From Narthecium ossifragum (taxonomy: Eukaryota > Streptophyta > Magnoliopsida > Dioscoreales > Nartheciaceae): a stretch of 64,000 nt of DNA. The position numbers and the translations under genes were made by a program. The DNA lies in the NCBI GenBank assembly GCA_963920575.1, contig OY986964.1, positions 35,261,825 to 35,325,824 of the forward strand. The letters are read 5' to 3'. This document shows positions 12,680 through 24,359 of this stretch, in pieces; within the stretch, counting starts at the first letter, position 1, and every line of letters begins with the position of its first letter. The notes under the pieces are model-generated. The model was not told the DNA's origin. It saw only the letters and a program-made list of their open reading frames with translations, and ran no database searches.

Positions 12680-13635
12680 TGAATTTTTACATTACGGTAC
12701 CATGTAATTTTCCAAAAATGCACTTTGGTACCACCATTTTTGAGATTTGTAATTCGATACTATTAAGTTATAATATCATGACAAAATTGTCCAAGCCCCA
12801 AACAGCGTTATATGAGCTGACGGTAAACTGGTCACGTGAGACCCACGTGACTATCATCAACTCAAACAGCTACGTGTCATGGCATCTCCTGCTACACATG
12901 TCATGACTCTCCCCCCCCCCCCTCCTCACCGGCTCCTCACCAGAGCTCGGCATCGGTGCCAGCCTCCAAGCCGGCGCCGAGCTGACTTCCCCCTTCCCTC
13001 TCTTTCTCCACTATCTCTCCTTCGTCCCCGACTCCAACGCCACCAATGATGCCTCCGAGACCCCCCCAACGTCGACAATGATCTACTCCTCCATCCGCGA
13101 CCTCAACCATGAGCTCAGCCTCCTCCCGAGCCCCTTCGCCTCCTCCGAATCCGCCAGTGTTGATGCCCCCATCTTCCCCGACGGTGCCCATCGACACCTC
13201 AACTCTGTTGCCGCCATCCATCCCCTACGACAACTCCTACCTCGTCATGATCCCGTCACCCTCTCCCAATCGGAACCCCGGCATCGTGCCCAGCTCGCGG
13301 CCCGGGCTCCTCACGGATCAGGCGCCGCCGCTCCTTAAACCTGTCGCCTGGGACCCTCCATCTCCTTCAGATCCGCGAGTGCCGACGCCCCCATCTTCCC
13401 CGATGGTACCCATTGACACCTCAACTCTGCCGCGCGCCATCCATCCCATATGATGACTTCAACCTCATCCCAATCCCGTCACCCTCTCCCCATCGGAACC
13501 CCCGACGCCGTGCCTAGCTCGAGGCCCAAGCTCCTCGCAGATCCGACGGTGCCACTCCTTAAACCAACCGCCGGGTGTAGCTGGGCGGACCTGGCTCTCC
13601 CCTTTCTCTCTTCTCTTCCCTCCCTCCCTCCCTCC

Positions 13636-13694
<59 letters not shown>

Positions 13695-13891
13695 GGAGAA
13701 TACCACATTTGTGGTAAGAAACGGGTGCAAAACCACTAACGGTTTTTCGTCAAATTATACTAACGGAGTTTGAGATCGGAACTAAATTTTACTTAGTTTA
13801 TAACTTGATGGTATCAAATTGTAAATCTCAAACCTGATGGTATCAAAGTGTATTTTTGAAAAAGTGCATGGTAGCGGAATGTAAAAATCCC
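12680..13891. mobile_element. Mutator-like (MULE) element with long inverted repeats and GC-rich cargo
   Basis: The termini are about 100-base inverted repeats: the left end TGAATTTTTACATTACGG matches the complement of the right end, GGGATTTTTACATTCCGC. A perfect 9-base duplication TATTTTCTA flanks it (12671-12679 and 13892-13900), the standard MULE signature. The interior at about 12910-13620 is strongly GC-rich and codon-like, while the arms are AT-rich, as in Pack-MULEs. A (CT)n then (TA)n microsatellite lies at about 13617-13691. I could not identify the source gene of the cargo. No transposase is present. Confidence 0.85.
13617..13691. repeat. Compound microsatellite (CCCT)n (CT)n (TA)n
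   Basis: Uninterrupted dinucleotide runs read directly from the sequence, inside the MULE-like element. Confidence 0.95.
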
Positions 13892-13900
13892 TATTTTCTA

Positions 13901-16017
13901 ATTGCCAAAATTACATTGCAACTTGCCTTGCAACACAAAAGACAATAATACTATTTCGAATGTGTCTTAGTATGTAGCACATTGTCCTCTCCTCTCATAT
14001 ATAAAACTAGTACTCACCAGTGCCCTGGCACAATTTTTAGTTATTGTTAATATAAAATTTTAACAAACTCCCTGTAGTTTGTCTGGTTAGACGGCTGTGT
14101 TGACTCGTAGGTGGTCCAGGGTTCGAAGATTGGTCATAGCTTTTTGTTCACTACCACCATAAAACATAGCCAATAAAATATAAAATATAAAATATTATAA
14201 GTCTAACTTAGGGTATATAAAATAAATATAAGTCTTTGCATATTGCATATTGCATAAGATAATATTAATAGAACTTAGGTTGATATGAATTAATGCAGGT
14301 TTATATAAAGCAAACTTAGAGAATATATATAAAGAAACTTAGGAGATATGAATTAATGCAGGTTAACTATTATTGCTCCTTATAAGGTTGATGGACATAC
14401 CTTAATTGTAATAATCTTGAATAAACGTATGCTCAAAACAACGCCAGAAAAAAACCATATGGTTTGATACTCTTACATAATAATGATATAATAGTTTCTT
14501 GGTTGTTGATAGGTATATAAATACAACGTATATGATACTTGAGCCCACCCCCGATCTATAACCATTCAATTTGATCAATAGATTTTTCCACCGCTCGTTC
14601 ATCGAAAAAGAGAGATTTGCAATAAGATTCGTGTTCAAATTATTCACTTATATAACTCACTGACTTATGATCAGTAGGATATTGTTCACAGATTTTTCCT
14701 CTTGATTTTTTTTGTGGCATTCGTCCTAAATACCTACATATCATAGACATCTAAATTTAGTCAGGAAAATGGAAATGGAAAATTGGTGAAATCAAATCTG
14801 AAATATGAACGCCACGTGGAGTCCACTTCTCTTGGTTACCTTTTTCTCTTTTTTTCATAGGTGACTGTTTCCCCACGATGGCCTCTAAATAGATCAACGG
14901 ACGAGATATATATAAGCCGTCTGATCTCTATCTAACGGTAAGTAGTGGGGCCCCACCACAAGGGGAGCAATGATTGGACCAACCGCAATTGGTGATCCCC
15001 CATTGCATTAGGTATGGGATGCGAGTCCTTTGATGAGGGAATCAATTAAAATGTGGGCCCTCTGATGGGTTGGATTGAGGGTGACGCATGGGAGATGCCG
15101 TGGACCCCTGATTGATTGATTTCAGTTCCACATGATTCGATTTGGTGTGGTTGACTCACACTTAAACCCCCCCAAATCAATAGATTTAAGTCAAATCCCA
15201 AGACATCAGTGTGTAGACTTATTAGTAGATGAGTGTGATTTTTTATAGGTGATGCCTTTCATGAATGCAATGACAATTATTGGATGGAAACATGCGCAGC
15301 TTATGTTATATGATGGTAGCTTAGATTCACACAGATAAATAATATGGATGATGCGGCCTGCAAGATGGTAGTGGATTTTGGCATGCAAGTTACATGCCAG
15401 ATGCTGCAAATTGATGTCCTCATTAAATAACCTCACTTTTCTTATCCTCAAAATCTCTTAATTCGAAATAAACTATTCGACTTTTCACCCCCAAATGAAG
15501 GCTCAAAGTGCATGTATGCATGTATAGAGCTTCACCTCAGTACTAATGAGCCCATTTGCTCACCTGGGTTCAGTCTTACTAAAAGTGTTTACATGAATCT
15601 TGTGCTTGAAAAGAAGGTGCTACTCAGCCCCCAAGACACAGTATAGTGGAGAATATGAACATTGCCTCCCAACTAATAATATTCATAGCTTTCAATTAAA
15701 GTCATCGCCAAATGATCTCAGAGGTTGGGCATGAAATTGGAATATCCTAGCTAGCTAGATTTAGTGATCTATAATTGAAATGAACTTGATTTAATTCTTT
15801 CTTTGGAATAAGTGAGTGGATGGCATCAAAAGTGTCCACGATACAAAATAAAAATTTTGTAGATTTCTTTTACAATCTTCATATGACTTTTCCATTTGCA
15901 TTTTGTTATCGAGTGTGCTTTTGTTTGACCAGAGAAGTCAAAAGGTAGTAATATACACCACATTTACTCTCTTAAAAATGGTCAGAATAATCTGAACGAA
16001 GGCCTCCAGGTGGTTAC
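13901..16017. other. Intergenic, AT-rich
   Basis: No gene is recognised. A short tRNA-like stretch near 14075-14130 ending in GGGTTCGAA was noted but does not fold into a full tRNA. Confidence 0.4.
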
Positions 16018-17107
16018 GCCTCCGTTTGGCAACGGGGTTAATCCCTTATCCCCATTTTTACCCTCAAATGTTATTGGGTTAAGATTTTGGGGTTTAGAGG
16101 GGTTAAGCCTGACAATGGGGTTAAGCTTTTCTGTCTCATTTACATTCATCACATATATTCTAATATTATTTTGAAAATACTAATATATAAAAAATGATAA
16201 AATAATATATTTTTTACATGATGTGGACCAATCATAGTATAACATGTGGCATGTGGCACCCACATATATTAATATTTTATTATAATAATATGTTATTGAT
16301 ATTATATAATATTTTTGTGCATGTTTATCTTTCTACGTGCAAATATTTTTGTTAGTCCATAAACATTTTTGTATGTGTTTTTATGAGCGTATAAAAACTT
16401 TTGCGCACTCATAATATTTTTTTTATATGCGTACTATATTAAATAAATTATGCATGTGTTATTATAATAAAATATTAATATAAGTGGGTCTACATACCAC
16501 ATGTTATATCATAATTGGTCTGCATCATGCAAAAATTATTTTATTTTATTTTATTCTATTGTAATAATAAATATTAAAATATTATTATTATATTAATATA
16601 AGTGGGCCCGCATGGGGATGCATTAATGTATACAACCATTATTTTATATTATTTTACTAATTAATATTAAAATATTAAAATTATATTAATATAAGTGGAT
16701 CTGCATGGAGATGCACTCATGTGTACAAACATTATTTTATATTATTTTAATAAAAATATTTTAAAAATTATTATTATATTAATATAAGTGGGTCCGTATA
16801 GGGATACATTGATGTAATATTATATATTTTATAATATTATATACTTTTATACACTTTTACGTACAAATATTTTAATTAACTTAATAATTAATTTTAATAT
16901 TATAATCTTAACTCATTAGGTTACTCATTATTATAATATTATATATTTTATACACTTTATAATTTTTATCATTATTCCAAGCTTAACCCACTAATTTACC
17001 CCAGTTTTTAAGCCAAACGTCAAATGTGAATTAAGTTTACCACATTTCTTATCCTCATTTTTTTACCCCTTAACCCTATTCCTCTTTAACCCCGAACCAA
17101 ACGGGCC
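16018..17107. mobile_element. Non-autonomous PIF/Harbinger-like element with internal repeats
   Basis: The left end GCCTCCGTTTGGCAACGGGGTTAA is an inverted copy of the right end (complement GGCCCGTTTGGTTCGGGGTTAA). The arms repeat TTAACCCC/GGGGTTAA motifs. The flanking triplets TAC (left) and TAT (right) could be a decayed 3-base duplication. The AT-rich interior holds four or so tandem copies of a unit beginning TTAATATAAGTGGRYC, at about 16460-16830. No coding capacity. Confidence 0.7.
16460..16830. repeat. Diverged tandem repeats inside the 16018-17107 element
   Basis: Repeated blocks share ATTAATATAAGTGGRYCYGCATG followed by ATGCATT-like and TTATTTTATATTATTTTA segments, spaced roughly 110-130 bases. 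Confidence 0.65.
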
Positions 17108-17486
17108 TATAAGACTCGACCACTGCACCAACCATATTAGGGGTATGGTCAGCATTATTCAGACGCATTTCTAGCGCTAATATCAATCAGGAGAGGATCC
17201 TGTTGTTTGATTAGTTTGATTTGGCATTCAGAAATTATGATATCATAATAATTCTATTAGCAATGCTAAATATATGATCGTAGAGTACAGTACGAACATA
17301 TAAGCTAAGGGATCCAATCGATCGATGGGCTGGACCGGACCGAAGGGCTTTCAAATCGGGTGTAGATTCCACCAGAACTCGCCTGATTTGACCGAGCCCA
17401 TTTTACTGCTTCAGCTCGTTGGCTATGCCGATGACCGGCCCAATTTTAATGGCCCATACATACATATATATATATATATACACACA
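17108..17486. other. Intergenic
   Basis: Contains a (TA)n microsatellite at about 17465-17480. No gene recognised. Confidence 0.4.
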
Positions 17487-17747
17487 TGGGCTGGGTTGAT
17501 AGACAAAAAGCTTAACACAAATTTTGACACTAATTTCCTTGAAATCAAAGACTGAGATTAAAACACAATATCATCTCCTCTCTCACTTTTCACTTAAACT
17601 AAGTAAGTTATAGGGTTAATGGGTCGAACCCACCTAGGATCCGAAATCCAAGTTTAAACCCAAAACAAAGTCTATCCTTTCTCTCACGCCCTCTTTTCTC
17701 CGACCCAAAAACCCTAGCTTGCGCCGGCAGCGACGGTGGTGTGGAGG

Positions 17748-17877
17748 ATGAGCTCGAGTGGCAAGGTCTACCTCTGCAAGCTCCCCAACGGCCAGCACGT
17801 GGCGATCAAGTGGATCTACCGAGAGAAAAAGATTGACGAGTTCTACAAAGAAGTTGAGATCTTCGCGAAGCTCCGAC
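17748..17877 (+). pseudogene. Captured protein kinase fragment (receptor-kinase type, ATP-binding part)
   Basis: The frame reads SSSGKVYLCKLPNGQHVAIK and then REKKIDEFYKEVEIFAKLR. This is the glycine-loop, the VAIK lysine and the alphaC Glu region of a plant receptor-like kinase. Everything after alphaC is missing. It has been cut out of a larger gene and fused to the acyltransferase piece that follows in another frame. Confidence 0.75.
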
Positions 17878-17924
17878 GACAATACAGACACTCAAGGACA
17901 ACGCTCGAACCGACTGTGGCAAAG

Positions 17925-18370
17925 CTGGCGATGGCCCATGGATCACCAAGTTCAACGTGGTCACCGCCCACCTGTGGTGGTGCAAGCCCTTATCCGCCGC
18001 CACCGTCGAAAATATCAATCCATACAAGATCTCCACCATCCTCTACGTCGTCGACCTCCGCCCAAGGCTGTCACGCTCCTACGGCGACAACATTGTGCTT
18101 ACCACCTACGGTGCCGCCACGCACCGCGAGCTCTCCACCTTGTTGTTGGGGTGCATCGTGGAGCTCCTCAACGAGGGGGTGATGAGGATGAGTGACGAGT
18201 ACACGCGGTCGGTGATCGACTGGGGGGAGCATCACAAAGGGTTCTCGAGGGGGGATGCGTTCGTGTCGTCGTGGTGGAAGCTGGGGCTGATGGAGGTCGA
18301 GTTCCCTTGTGGGAGGCCCAAGTACATCGGGCCATTGATGCAGCCTGACAAGGATATCATATTGCTGGCA
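17925..18370 (+). pseudogene. Captured BAHD acyltransferase C-terminal fragment
   Basis: The frame covering 17957-18445 matches the second half of a BAHD acyltransferase: KFNVVTAHLWWCKPLS, VVDLRPRLS, YTRSVIDW, DAFVSSWWKLGLMEVEF, then PCGRPKYIGP where the family usually has the DFGWG-type loop. The HXXXD active-site half is absent, so it cannot be an enzyme. It lies out of frame with the upstream kinase piece. Confidence 0.75.
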
Positions 18371-18782
18371 TCTGATTTGAGACTTGGTTTTGGGTTTAGA
18401 TTTGGGTTTCGGATCCTGAATGAGTTCGACCCATTAACCATATAACTTACTCAGTTTAAGTGGAAGGTGAAAGATGAGATGTTATTATGTTTTAATCTCA
18501 GCTCTTGAAATCAAGGACATTTCAAGAGCTGAGATCTAGTGTCAAAACTTGTGTTAAATTTTATGTATGTAGAACTAGCCCCTATGTATATATATACATC
18601 ACTAGCAATAAACACCAAAGTAGTGCAGAATATGAGAAATATGTATATATCTCGGTTGCCAATTTCAGCTCACAAATCTTATTAGAAGAAGTCTTACACA
18701 TACACATAGATATGTTTAGGCCTTATTGTAGCCATGCGACTATTATTACGTGACATTAGTAACAGGTCCAGTACTCTCCTCT

Positions 18783-21136
18783 CTACAAGGAGATGTAGCC
18801 ATTGTTGATCATCCACTCCAAGCTCCAATGGACGGCCTGTTCATTCTTCAACGACCAATACGACCAGCCGAACGTCGATCTTCCATAGACGTCGATCTGC
18901 GCCTGCGCAAACCTCTGATAGTCCTCCTTCGACCCACCCTGCACATTCCATTCTCCAGTCCACTCTCCTACAGTAGTGTACATCAGTAGCTAGAAACATT
19001 AATTCTTAAATTTAGAGATCGATCTCACATTCATCAATTAAGTATGGAAATTAATAAGTAAATTGTTATTACCTACGAAAATGGGAGGTCCATTGGCCCG
19101 GCTGGTCAGGGTGCCCAATTGATTGGCCCTGTTGTTGTAGATATAGTCGATGTTCTGCTGCGCAGTCATGCTTTTGAACATGGAAGTATAGAGATTGTAG
19201 TAGTGCACGTCGACCACCGAGCCCTGGAATCCACTCGCGAACTGAAGGAGCTCCGTGTCGTCGGAGATGGACAGCCGGTTCGACATGATCACGTAGGCGG
19301 CCGAGGTGTGCCTGCGCACTGCAGCGTAGCCGGCCTGGTAGTACTTGGTCAGGCTGTCCAGGGTCACCCCGGGCGCCGTAGGCTCGTTGATCAGCTCCAC
19401 GGCGAGGAGGCTCGGATGGCTGCCATACCTGGCTGCAAGGAATTCGATGACCTGCACTGTTTGAGCGATGTTGTCATCAGTCTTGCCCCATTCCTGGGAG
19501 CCATCCCTGGATCCGCTGTGATCGTTGCCATTTTGGGATCCAGGTGCTGCATGGAGATCAACGATGACCTTGAGGTTGTAACTCCTGCATGTCCAGTGTG
19601 TATTGTTTAATTAGATAACATACTCTGTTTCTAGGATATATATATATGGACGCTGATTGGGCTACATGGGCAGAGCATGTACATTACACAAGCCCTTGAA
19701 TCGGTGGGGATATACCGATTGATTAGAACAATGCCGATTCAATCGGTATATATATACCGATTGATTGAGCTCGTCGATTCAATCGGTATGTATATACCGA
19801 TTGATTGATCTCGTCTATTAGTAGAACAATAACGATGAAATAGATCAATCAAGATACCTATTAGAGCTATTAGAGGGCATGTCTTTATAATATATACACT
19901 ACAAATTGAGAACATGCATACAGTAGAATTATTCTTACTGAGCCCATCTAAAGGCATTGTCCAGAGCTTGCAAGGATCCGCCGACAAAGGGCGCCGGAGG
20001 GTTGGGGTCGCTGGCGATCCACCAGCCTACCGGAATCCTCACGCCACCCAGTCCATGCTGTGAGATGAACTGGAAGTCTGCCTCTACTATCCAGGTGTTC
20101 CAGTGATTCTGTGATGCATTCAATCACATATCACATATGCAAGAGTAAGTTGATGGCTAGCATTAAAAAAATCTTCAACTCTTGACATGATCACAGACCT
20201 GCATGACAGAGGGGGCCTGTTGAGGTCCATAGCCATTGGTGACTTGGAACTCCCCCTGCATCGACCCGAATCTAGTCAGCAAGAACACAGAAGGATCGTC
20301 GTCTCCCCAGGTCGTGTCTCCGGGATGGTCCGCCGTCAACTGCGTCGCCGTCTTCACCTGACCAAATTAAAGCCCATGGCATACATACTTTAAAATCTAC
20401 AATCTGAAACAAAATTAAAGATAAAACCATAAGATTAATACTATGTCGTATACCTGCACGAAAAACCCATTTGAGGACTTTAGCCGAACTCGGGTGTTAT
20501 CATTGGGATCCAACACAATCTCAAAAGTCTCCCATGCTTGGGGATTCGCCGCCACGGCCACCAGGTTTCCCCCATTGTCATGTCCCATGAACTGCCCCCC
20601 AAACACTCGGAAGTTGAACGTCGACTCTGAGATCCTCCACAGCTATATATCCATCCATCCATGCATTATATAAACCACATTAACACCAATGAATCTAATC
20701 AAACTTCACCTATATATATGTATAATAGATGAGATGCAAAACCTTGAATGTCTCCCAACCGGAAGCATTGGGCCGGTTGGCGACGATGTTTGTCCCGCCG
20801 CCGTTCTCGGCGGAGAGATACATCCCCTGCGTCACCGACTTGAACTGGACTTGCGTGCCATCCTGTATATGTAATTAACAACATCAAACTTCTCGATCGA
20901 CAAGCTCTTGATCATAAGCTATACAAACAAATTAAACACTAATACATGAGAAAACTCACCAAGAAATCCTTGTTGGGTATGCCATCGAAGAGGGACGGCG
21001 TCATCCATCCCTCGGTGACGAGCCATCCTCCAAGGTTGACAGACTTGAGGGTTTCAGCGTTAGAGAAAGAGGTGAGACACAAGACAATGAGAAGAGATGA
21101 GAGGCATCTACTGCTGGAAAAGTACTGTAAAGCCAT
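18783..21136 (-). CDS. Glycoside hydrolase family 5 glucan 1,3-beta-glucosidase-like protein (copy 1, intact)
   Basis: Seven exons (minus): 21136-20960, 20862-20743, 20642-20454, 20357-20199, 20108-19939, 19584-19073, 18967-18783. All GT-AG and in frame; 503 residues. A signal peptide of about 27 residues (ending FSNA) predicts secretion to the wall. NLGGWLVTEGWMTPSLF opens the GH5 fold; a fascin-like beta-trefoil insert follows at about residues 60-165. The catalytic acid/base is Glu339 in AVELINEP and the nucleophile is Glu444 in IFVGEW, whose codon follows the last intron. Late motifs GWSYWSLKNE and HWSLE are present. The family hydrolyses beta-1,3-glucans or related wall glucans; the plant substrate is not established from sequence. 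A TATATAA box lies at 21204-21198. A frameshifted paralogue lies at 43405-38766. Confidence 0.93.
19695..19815. repeat. Tandem palindromes in GH5 intron 5
   Basis: Three neighbouring copies of a palindrome of form AATCGGTA(TA)nTACCGATT, followed by GATT and a short linker ending CTCGTC. They lie in the intron between exons 5 and 6 of copy 1; the matching intron of copy 2 lacks them. Confidence 0.8.
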
Positions 21137-21197
21137 TGTTTCCGACAACTTTTGTGGCCAGCTTGATGAGTGCTGTCAAGCTCTTGGATCGCTGCCA

Positions 21198-21204
21198 TTA
21201 TATA
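21198..21204 (-). promoter_or_regulatory. TATA box of GH5 copy 1
   Basis: TATATAA on the minus strand, 62 bases before the ATG. A related TATTTATA-like segment lies at the same place in the promoter scrap near 34990-35015. Confidence 0.6.
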
Positions 21205-21240
21205 GAACTAATTAAAAGTATATTTCCTAATCTACATTTA

Positions 21241-22878
21241 GGGCCTGTTTGGATTGTGCATAAGCATACATAAATCCTACTTATATAACCAAACACTTTT
21301 TTTTCAAATCTTACATAACTACCTGGATAACTTGGTCAACTCTTGCATAAGTGATACTTATGTAAGGTTTTTTATCACAACTAAGAGGCAGGATAGTGGA
21401 TAAATAGCTTGTATAAATCTAATCATTTGACCATTTTACCCCTGCATTTGGGGTTATTTACCGGCCTCTACCCTGTGATCGCCCGATACCCTCCCTCTCC
21501 CCCTTCTCCCTCTCGGATCTTCTCCGTCGTCGTCGTCGTTGTCGCCGCCGAGAAAGACCCCTCGCCGCCGCCGGAATGGATCTAGCTCCACCCTCGCCGC
21601 CGTCGGACTGGATCTAGCTCCACCTAGTTCCTCTTTCTCCTTCGCCTCCTCTGCCCCGCTCCCTCCCATTCCACTCGTTCCTCTTTCTCCTCCGCCTCCT
21701 CTGCCGTCGCTCCCTTCTCCATCCCCTTCTCCTGTGAACCCAAGATCCCGGAGGAAAAAAAAGGAGGCCGTCGGAGAAGAGATCGGAGGGTTAAGATCTG
21801 TTTGTTTACTTAGAAGAGGGGAGCGGGGAGGTTGAGATCGAAGGAGAGGGGCTTCTTCTTCTGGCCCTCGCTTCTCTCCTTCCGCGCGAACAGCGGCAGC
21901 GGCCATCATCATCATCTTCTCCTCTTCGCCTCTCACCACCACCTCCACCATCTCGAATATGTACCCGTAGTACTCCGATCCGCCGCCCGGTGACCCCAGG
22001 AACAGATCGCCCCCTTCCGGCGCAAACGCCGACCTCCACGCTGGCATGGCGCTCCACCCCCCTAGCGGCCTGCCGCCAGCTGGAGGCGCTGCCGCGGTGA
22101 CCGTCACGGCATTGTCCACGGAGGATATATCGAAGGCCTTTTCCTAACCCTCCGGTAGTGCCCCTCCTTCCCCCTCTCCCCCACCGCCGCCACCGCCGCG
22201 AACCCCTCCTTCCTCAGCCGCAGCGTCTCCACCGCCATATATAGAAAGGGCTCCTGCAACGCCGTCGCCACCTGCCATGTGGCTCGATCCATGGTCCGCC
22301 TCCCCCAAACAAGCCACCACCGCCCCGCCGCGCCAAAGCTCATGCCCTCCTCGCCGTCTATCTTCATCTCTCAAGACCCACAGCCACCGACCTCCTAAAT
22401 CCGCCTGCTACGCCACCCAACGACCAGATCCAAGCCGTTGGATCGACTTCCCAGGCCAAGGCGACCCCTCCTCCATTGGTCCCGATTTCCGGCGAGATTC
22501 TTTACCGCCGATCAAGCTCCGGCTAGCTTTCAACCGTCAGATCTCCACCCACATCCATTCCCACATTTTCTTATTAATTAAATAACTAAATTATTAAGGA
22601 TAATATATTTTAACCTATTAATCTAACTTTGATAATTAATAAAGCAATACAATATCATTGACATAAAGAATTCGTAAGCAAAGACATAAAATAAAAAAAG
22701 GGTAGTTTCGAAATTTTACATCCAAAGGTAGTTATTCGTGGGATTTATCCCATAACTTATGCATGATAATCAACCAAACACTTTTTACTTACGTAATAAT
22801 GTCATATAAAATTATCCTTGCATAAAAGTTATGTTATTCACTATGTAAGTTTATCCTATCCTCAATCCAAACGGGCCC
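21241..22878. mobile_element. PIF/Harbinger element with GC-rich captured cargo (Pack-PIF type)
   Basis: The left end GGGCCTGTTTGGATTGTG and the complement of the right end, GGGCCCGTTTGGATTGAG, form the inverted repeat. The triplet TTA flanks both sides (21238-21240, 22879-22881), the normal PIF/Harbinger target duplication. The AT-rich arms enclose GC-rich DNA at about 21440-22560 with open frames of Ala/Gly/Arg-rich composition, e.g. minus 22119-21454. No transposase and no recognisable domain, so the cargo looks like pieces of host 5' exons. It inserted just upstream of the GH5 copy 1 TATA box. Confidence 0.83.
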
Positions 22879-22881
22879 TTA

Positions 22882-23600
22882 GGAACTTAGGAAGGAGGAT
22901 GGAAGAAAGATTAGTCAACTAAAGACGGCTAAGATTCAAAGTCATAAATCTAGAGTTTGATGTTGTCGCAACTCGTTATAATTAATGCGACGCGTAAAGA
23001 GTCTCACTGTTTGAAAGTGGAGCAGTGGTTGCCAAAAAAGCTAGAGTTTGACGCGTAATGAGATGTGCCACGTGGAGGGTCTATGCGTGGTTACCAAGCA
23101 TGGAATCACGTTGTTTCCCACTGTAATATAGCGTAATTAATGTCTAGATAGTCTCGATAATCACACATAAAAATTCGTTTAATCACGTATAAAAATATGC
23201 TTAATCACATATGGAAAACACGTTGGGCACAAAGGCTTGGTAACCACGAATAGAAACTCACCTAATTACGTATAGAAATGCGCCTAACCACGCATGGTTT
23301 ACACGTTGCTTGTCACGTGTAGCAGAATTAATGTCCTCCTAACACCCGTTTTCTATTGTCGTCGCCATCGCATTAAATGTCATGCCACGTCATATGACTG
23401 TGGGGTATAACAATCATTTTATTGAATGAGGAGTATCAACCTGTAAACAAACAATGAAAGGAGATGAAAACGCAAAAAACCATCTTTGGGGAATGAAAAC
23501 GAAAAAAAATCGTGATATTTAACCAATCAAGCTAAAATCCAACCGGACATGACAGCATAGATTTGCGTGTCTAAAATTTCAATACGTTTTTATTGTTTAT
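22882..23600. other. Intergenic with short irregular repeats
   Basis: At about 23090-23310 variants of a 25-30-base unit recur (TAATCACGTATARAAATRYGCYTAA-like). No gene recognised. Confidence 0.5.
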
Positions 23601-24040
23601 TGAGATCGGTTATGACATGGGTAGGCATACATACTTAGCTAGAAATCCATAGTATTTAGTATTTCTGAATGTTCTTCTTCGAGAACTTGAAACTTAGCAT
23701 TTTTCAGTTCCGTGCTCAAAGCATCTATTACTTCAGAAGTAATATTTTTCAATTTGAATAAAGATATTTCTAGAATAGGTTTTATAGAAACATGATCTGT
23801 AATTTTTACAAATTTGTCTTTCGACAAAGAGATATTTGGTATAATTTCTTCTATTTTATTTACAAGTTTTTTAAAAGTTTGCTCTATTCGAGTTAATTGC
23901 TGACCAACAACTTGCAAATATAGATTAGAATAATTATTTTGTTTAAAAAGCTTATTAAGCTCTTTCTGAGTTATATCCTCTGTATTGTCAGCTTATTTAA
24001 AATAATCTATTGCTTCTAAATTAGAAGCAGATACTCCTTA
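23600..24040 (-). pseudogene. Endogenous pararetrovirus fragment, downstream part
   Basis: A minus-strand open stretch at 23917-23639 encodes a Lys/Glu/Ile-rich, coiled-coil-like segment. It lies on the same strand as, and downstream of, the caulimovirid movement-protein fragment at about 33150-34480. The two were separated by the Harbinger insertion. Plant genomes often hold such decayed Caulimoviridae copies. The fragment ends abruptly and no reverse transcriptase is visible in the window, so it is inert. Genus is not certain; a florendovirus or petuvirus-like origin is a guess. Confidence 0.55.
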
Positions 24041-24359
24041 TATGGCCTGTTTGGTTGCTGAGAAGTGAGCTGAAGTGAAGTGACTTCTGGGGAGTGACTT
24101 TCTGGGGAGTGACTTTCTGAGGAGTGACTTTCTGAGATTTTTTGAGTTCTGGTGTTTGGTTGCTGCTTGAAGTGGATGCTGAGAAGTGGTAAATTCTGTC
24201 ACTTTTGCTGTTTGGTTGGTGCTGAAGTGGTGCTGAAGTGGATGCTGAGTTTCGATATTTTCTGAGTTCTGGTGTTTGGTTGATGCTTGAAGTGGGGATA
24301 TGGTCACCCCAAATGCAGGTGGTGAGCATACCGCCCATATTCTTGATGTATTAGATCTA

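Larger units (their letters stand above)
17487..18589. mobile_element. Pack-MULE-like element carrying kinase and BAHD acyltransferase fragments
   Basis: Very long inverted repeats: about 17487-17680 is complementary to about 18375-18589. Shared blocks include AACACAARTTTTGACACTA, CTGAGATTAAAACA, TAAGTTATAKGGTTAATGG and AGGATCCGAAAYCCAA. Between them lies GC-rich coding-type DNA with no introns and two unrelated gene pieces fused head to tail. The right arm has an extra small hairpin (CTCAGCTCTTGAAAT and its complement) at about 18497-18535. Both ends lie next to (TA)n runs, so a target duplication could not be read. No transposase is present. Confidence 0.8.

Noticed and set aside
14060..14140. 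tRNA-like segment ending GGTCCAGGGTTCGAAG
   Set aside because: A B-box-like word is present but no acceptor stem or anticodon arm could be drawn. At most a tRNA-derived SINE trace.
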